From: Kiritimatiellota bacterium
GTDB taxonomy: Bacteria; Verrucomicrobiota; Kiritimatiellia; RFP12; UBA1067
Direction of reading: 5' to 3'
Length of the DNA stretch: 6,863 nucleotides
Assembly: GCA_009777165.1 (NCBI GenBank)
Contig: WRML01000117.1
Span: 1-6,863 of the forward strand
In this document: piece by piece, positions 5,280 to 6,863 of the stretch
Layout of the letters: each line of letters opens with the position of its first letter
How positions within the stretch are numbered: the first letter of the stretch is position 1
Translations under genes and position numbers: made by a program
Notes under the pieces: generated by a model
Database searches by the model: none
Told to the model about the DNA's origin: nothing
The model's input: the letters and a program-made list of their open reading frames with translations, nothing else

Positions 5280-5307
5280 AGTGTAGCGTTTCGCGTGGAG
5301 AAAACAA
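5280..5307 (-). promoter_or_regulatory. Candidate apgM promoter giving a leaderless mRNA
   Basis: On the minus strand, TTGTTT (5302-5307) and TACACT (5280-5285) are spaced by 16 bases. Only eight bases separate the -10 from the ATG at 5271, so transcription would begin at or within two bases of the start codon. The absence of a ribosome site agrees with this. Confidence 0.35.
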
Positions 5308-5349
5308 ATGAAAAAATGTGCGGCCCCTGCGAATTGGTTCTTTTTGCCT

Positions 5350-5377
5350 TTCACTGTTACCCCCTCCCTGCTATACT
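5350..5377 (+). promoter_or_regulatory. Candidate sppA promoter
   Basis: TTCACT (5350-5355) and TATACT (5372-5377) are spaced by 16 bases, 28 bases before the sppA ATG. The same TATACT -10 occurs at 2040-2045 with the same spacing. A GGGGAG ribosome site follows downstream (about 5393-5398). Confidence 0.45.
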
Positions 5378-5405
5378 TTTCTTTTTTGCAAAGGGGAGAT
5401 GTCTC

Positions 5406-6455
5406 ATGGAAACGAATCAAACGGAAGAGTCGAAGCGGAGGGGATGCGCAAGAGGGTGTCTGATCGCGATCGCTATTTGTGCGGGGCTGGGGGGGCTGGC
5501 GATGCTGGTCCTCGCAGGGCCCATACTCATGATGCTGAACGGCGGCGGCGAGAGGCTGGGGTTCCTCCGCTCGCTAAACGCCTCGGGCACAGGGGTGGAT
5601 GAGACACCATTCATGGTGGAACAGTGGTCGTCGGGCAAGGGCAAGGTGAAGGTCGTGCGTATCCCCGTGGAAGGGATGATTCTGTTGGGCAACCGCGGCT
5701 GGCGGGGGGAGGGGTCGGACACCGTGCTGCGCTCTATCCGCCGTGCCACGCACGACAAGCACGTCAAGGGCCTCATCCTCGAGATCAACAGCGGCGGCGG
5801 CGGCATCACGGACAGCGACATCATCTACCGCGCCCTCCTGCGCTTCAAGGAGGCGGACGAGGACCGCGTCATCGTCTCCATCTTCGGCGACACCGCCGCC
5901 TCGGGCGCGTACTACATCGCGCTCGTGTCGGACCACATCCTCGCGCACCCGACGACCATCACCGGCTCCATCGGCGTCGTGATGCAGACGTACAACTTCA
6001 AGGAGCTCGCGCAGAAGATCGGCATCAGCGACGTGACCATCACCTCCGGCGAGAACAAGGACATGCTCAACCCGTTCAAGGACATGAGCCCCGAGCAGCA
6101 GGAGATGCTGCAGGGCATCGTCACCGTGATGCACGGGCGGTTTGTGTCGCTCGTGGCGCAGCACCGCAACTTACCCAAGGATGTCGTCGCGCCGCTCGCG
6201 GACGGCCGCATCTTCGGCGCGGAGGAGGCCCTGCGCCACAAGCTCATTGACGGCATCGGCTACGCCGAGGACGCGCAGCTCAAAATCGCCGATCTGCTCG
6301 GCGCGGAGGAGGGCGTGAAAATCTTCCGCTACGGCGAGCAAGTCAGGCTGATGGATCTGATCGCCCGCCCCGGCCTCGGTTTCCAGTCCGAGATGCTGCG
6401 CCTCCTGCGCAACGAGCAGGACGGGCCGCGGCTAATGTATAAGTGGAGTTTCTAG
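5406..6455 (+). CDS. sppA: Signal peptide peptidase SppA (short, single-domain form)
   Basis: This 349-residue inner-membrane serine protease of family S49 degrades signal peptides left in the membrane after secretion. A short charged cytoplasmic N-terminus (ETNQTEESKRRG) is followed by one membrane segment at ~17-44. The ClpP/crotonase-like fold includes KGLILEINSGGGG (121-133), the nucleophile Ser166 in DTAASGAYY, the THPTTITGSIGV-like stretch at 181-191 (HPTTITGSIGV) and the general-base Lys218 in TSGENKDMLNP, the spacing seen in Bacillus SppA (Ser147/Lys199). It is the short form, with one catalytic domain, not the ~67-kDa tandem form of E. coli. ATG 5406 is chosen because GGGGAG lies upstream and the residues after it fit. 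A longer frame to 5262 would run through the promoter. Catalytic residues are all present, so it looks active. Confidence 0.92.
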   Translation: METNQTEESKRRGCARGCLIAIAICAGLGGLAMLVLAGPILMMLNGGGERLGFLRSLNASGTGVDETPFMVEQWSSGKGKVKVVRIPVEGMILLGNRGWRGEGSDTVLRSIRRATHDKHVKGLILEINSGGGGITDSDIIYRALLRFKEADEDRVIVSIFGDTAASGAYYIALVSDHILAHPTTITGSIGVVMQTYNFKELAQKIGISDVTITSGENKDMLNPFKDMSPEQQEMLQGIVTVMHGRFVSLVAQHRNLPKDVVAPLADGRIFGAEEALRHKLIDGIGYAEDAQLKIADLLGAEEGVKIFRYGEQVRLMDLIARPGLGFQSEMLRLLRNEQDGPRLMYKWSF

Positions 6456-6469
6456 GGAAAAGAGTTAAT

Positions 6470-6540
6470 AGTTAAGAGTTAATAATTAATAGTTAATTTT
6501 AAAGCCTCAACTATTAACTATTAATTATTAACTCTTAACT
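6470..6540. repeat. Perfect 28-bp AT-rich inverted repeat of 7-bp units
   Basis: Arms 6470-6497 and 6513-6540 are exact reverse complements around a 15-base loop. The left arm lies in a run of 7-bp units starting near 6464 (TTAATAG, TTAAGAG, TTAATAA, TTAATAG). It starts 14 bases after the sppA stop and ends 11 bases before the MurC-like start codon. It may stop or protect the sppA transcript, but the stem is almost all A-T and lacks a terminal T-tract. Confidence 0.9.
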
Positions 6541-6551
6541 GTTCAGTGAAA

Positions 6552-6863
6552 ATGGAAAGCGTTTGGCAAAACGGTAACGGCTCCTCCGTCCACCTGATGG
6601 GCATCTGCGGCGTGGGCATGGCGGGCCTCGCACACCTGCTCGCGCGGCGCGGGTGGCGCGTGAGCGGCTGCGACTCGCGCCCGAACGCGCTGGCGGACTG
6701 GCTGCGCAGGGGGGGGGTGGAAATTTTCGGGGGGCACTCCCCCGAACACCTCCCCCCCCCCCCCGCCCCGGCACCCTTTCCCCGGGGGGCCCCGGGGACA
6801 ACCCCCGGCTTTCCGCGGCCCCCCGGCCGGGGCCCCCCGCTTTCCCCAGGGGGGGGGGGGGGG
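6552..6863 (+). CDS. murC: MurC-type UDP-N-acetylmuramate ligase, 5' part only
   Basis: The frame encodes the N-terminal Rossmann-like nucleotide-binding region of a Mur ligase. Residues 13-27 (VHLMGICGVGMAGLA) match the MurC GIGGIGMSGLA loop, then GWRVSGCD (35-41), LRRGGVEIFGGHSPEHL (51-67). MurC adds L-alanine to UDP-N-acetylmuramate, the first peptide step of cytoplasmic peptidoglycan precursor synthesis. The related Mpl recycling ligase shares this region, and the GIC variant leaves that open. Only about 67 codons (to ~6752) are credible; the remaining residues are Pro/Gly runs from homopolymers, where the next MurC motif should be. The start ATG 6552 has no clear ribosome site; GTG 6546 is an alternative. 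It is 96 bases downstream of sppA and separated from it by the inverted repeat. Confidence 0.72.
   Translation, partial: MESVWQNGNGSSVHLMGICGVGMAGLAHLLARRGWRVSGCDSRPNALADWLRRGGVEIFGGHSPEHLPPPPAPAPFPRGAPGTTPGFPRPPGRGPPLSPGGGGG
6709..6863. other. Low-complexity G/C homopolymer contig end
   Basis: There are runs of 9 G (6709-6717), 13 C (6752-6764), many 4-6 base G or C runs, and 15 G at the very end (6849-6863). MurC similarity is lost after about 6752. This looks like a sequencing or assembly artefact at a contig end, not real coding sequence. Confidence 0.75.

Noticed and set aside
4078..5280. 400-codon plus-strand frame opposite the apgM-like gene
   Set aside because: It is the antisense shadow of a GC-rich gene with strong family motifs on the minus strand; its own translation has no recognisable domain.
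5262..5405. N-terminal extension of sppA
   Set aside because: It would start inside the apgM-like gene and read through the promoter; ATG 5406 has a good ribosome site and fits the family.
6470..6540. Rho-independent terminator after sppA
   Set aside because: The stem is nearly all A-T and not followed by a T-tract, so a standard terminator cannot be claimed.
6753..6863. Pro/Gly-rich C-terminal tail of the MurC-like protein
   Set aside because: The residues come from C and G homopolymers where conserved MurC sequence should be, so this is an artefact and not a novel domain.

Overview
The window looks like the end of a contig from a GC-rich bacterium that makes peptidoglycan and has a cell envelope. 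A bat-type aerotolerance gene, an archaeal-type phosphoglycerate mutase homologue, and intergenic regions full of short-period degenerate repeats fit the Planctomycetes-Verrucomicrobia-Chlamydiae group (for example Kiritimatiellota/Verrucomicrobiota). That placement is a guess from gene content and style, with no marker gene to prove it.

Positions 1-805 are visibly more AT-rich than the rest and hold remnants. There is a possible C-terminal coding scrap on the plus strand at the window edge. On the minus strand, the last ~80 residues of a protein-arginine deiminase (PAD) overlap by 4 bases a small secreted HEAT-like protein. A palindrome and a 7-bp-period repeat sit exactly where the PAD homology breaks off, and a Pro-rich 32-codon ORF lies beyond them.

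Positions 804-1980 are an apparently intact IS630-family insertion sequence: transposase, imperfect inverted repeats and a TA target duplication. At 2099-2483 there is a perfect 11-bp inverted repeat followed by a short IS5-type transposase whose N-terminus is joined directly to its C-terminus, an internal deletion. Positions 2484-2842 have no ordinary gene. They carry a promoter candidate, direct repeats and a ~190-bp nested palindrome that runs right up to the next start codon.

From 2843 the window is conserved chromosomal coding sequence. A BatD-like membrane protein with a C-terminal SH3 domain (plus strand) overlaps tail-to-tail with an ApgM/ThrB2-like phosphomutase-superfamily enzyme (minus strand). 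That gene is divergent from sppA, an inner-membrane signal peptide peptidase (plus strand). After sppA come a perfect 28-bp AT-rich inverted repeat and the first ~67 codons of a MurC-type ligase. The sequence then degrades into G and C homopolymers from about 6709 to the end, which is most likely a sequencing or assembly artefact.

BatD, SppA and MurC are all envelope functions, but they do not form one operon. The two themes that stand out are mobile-element decay next to a truncated PAD gene, and short-period (7-9 bp) palindromic repeats that repeatedly abut start codons.
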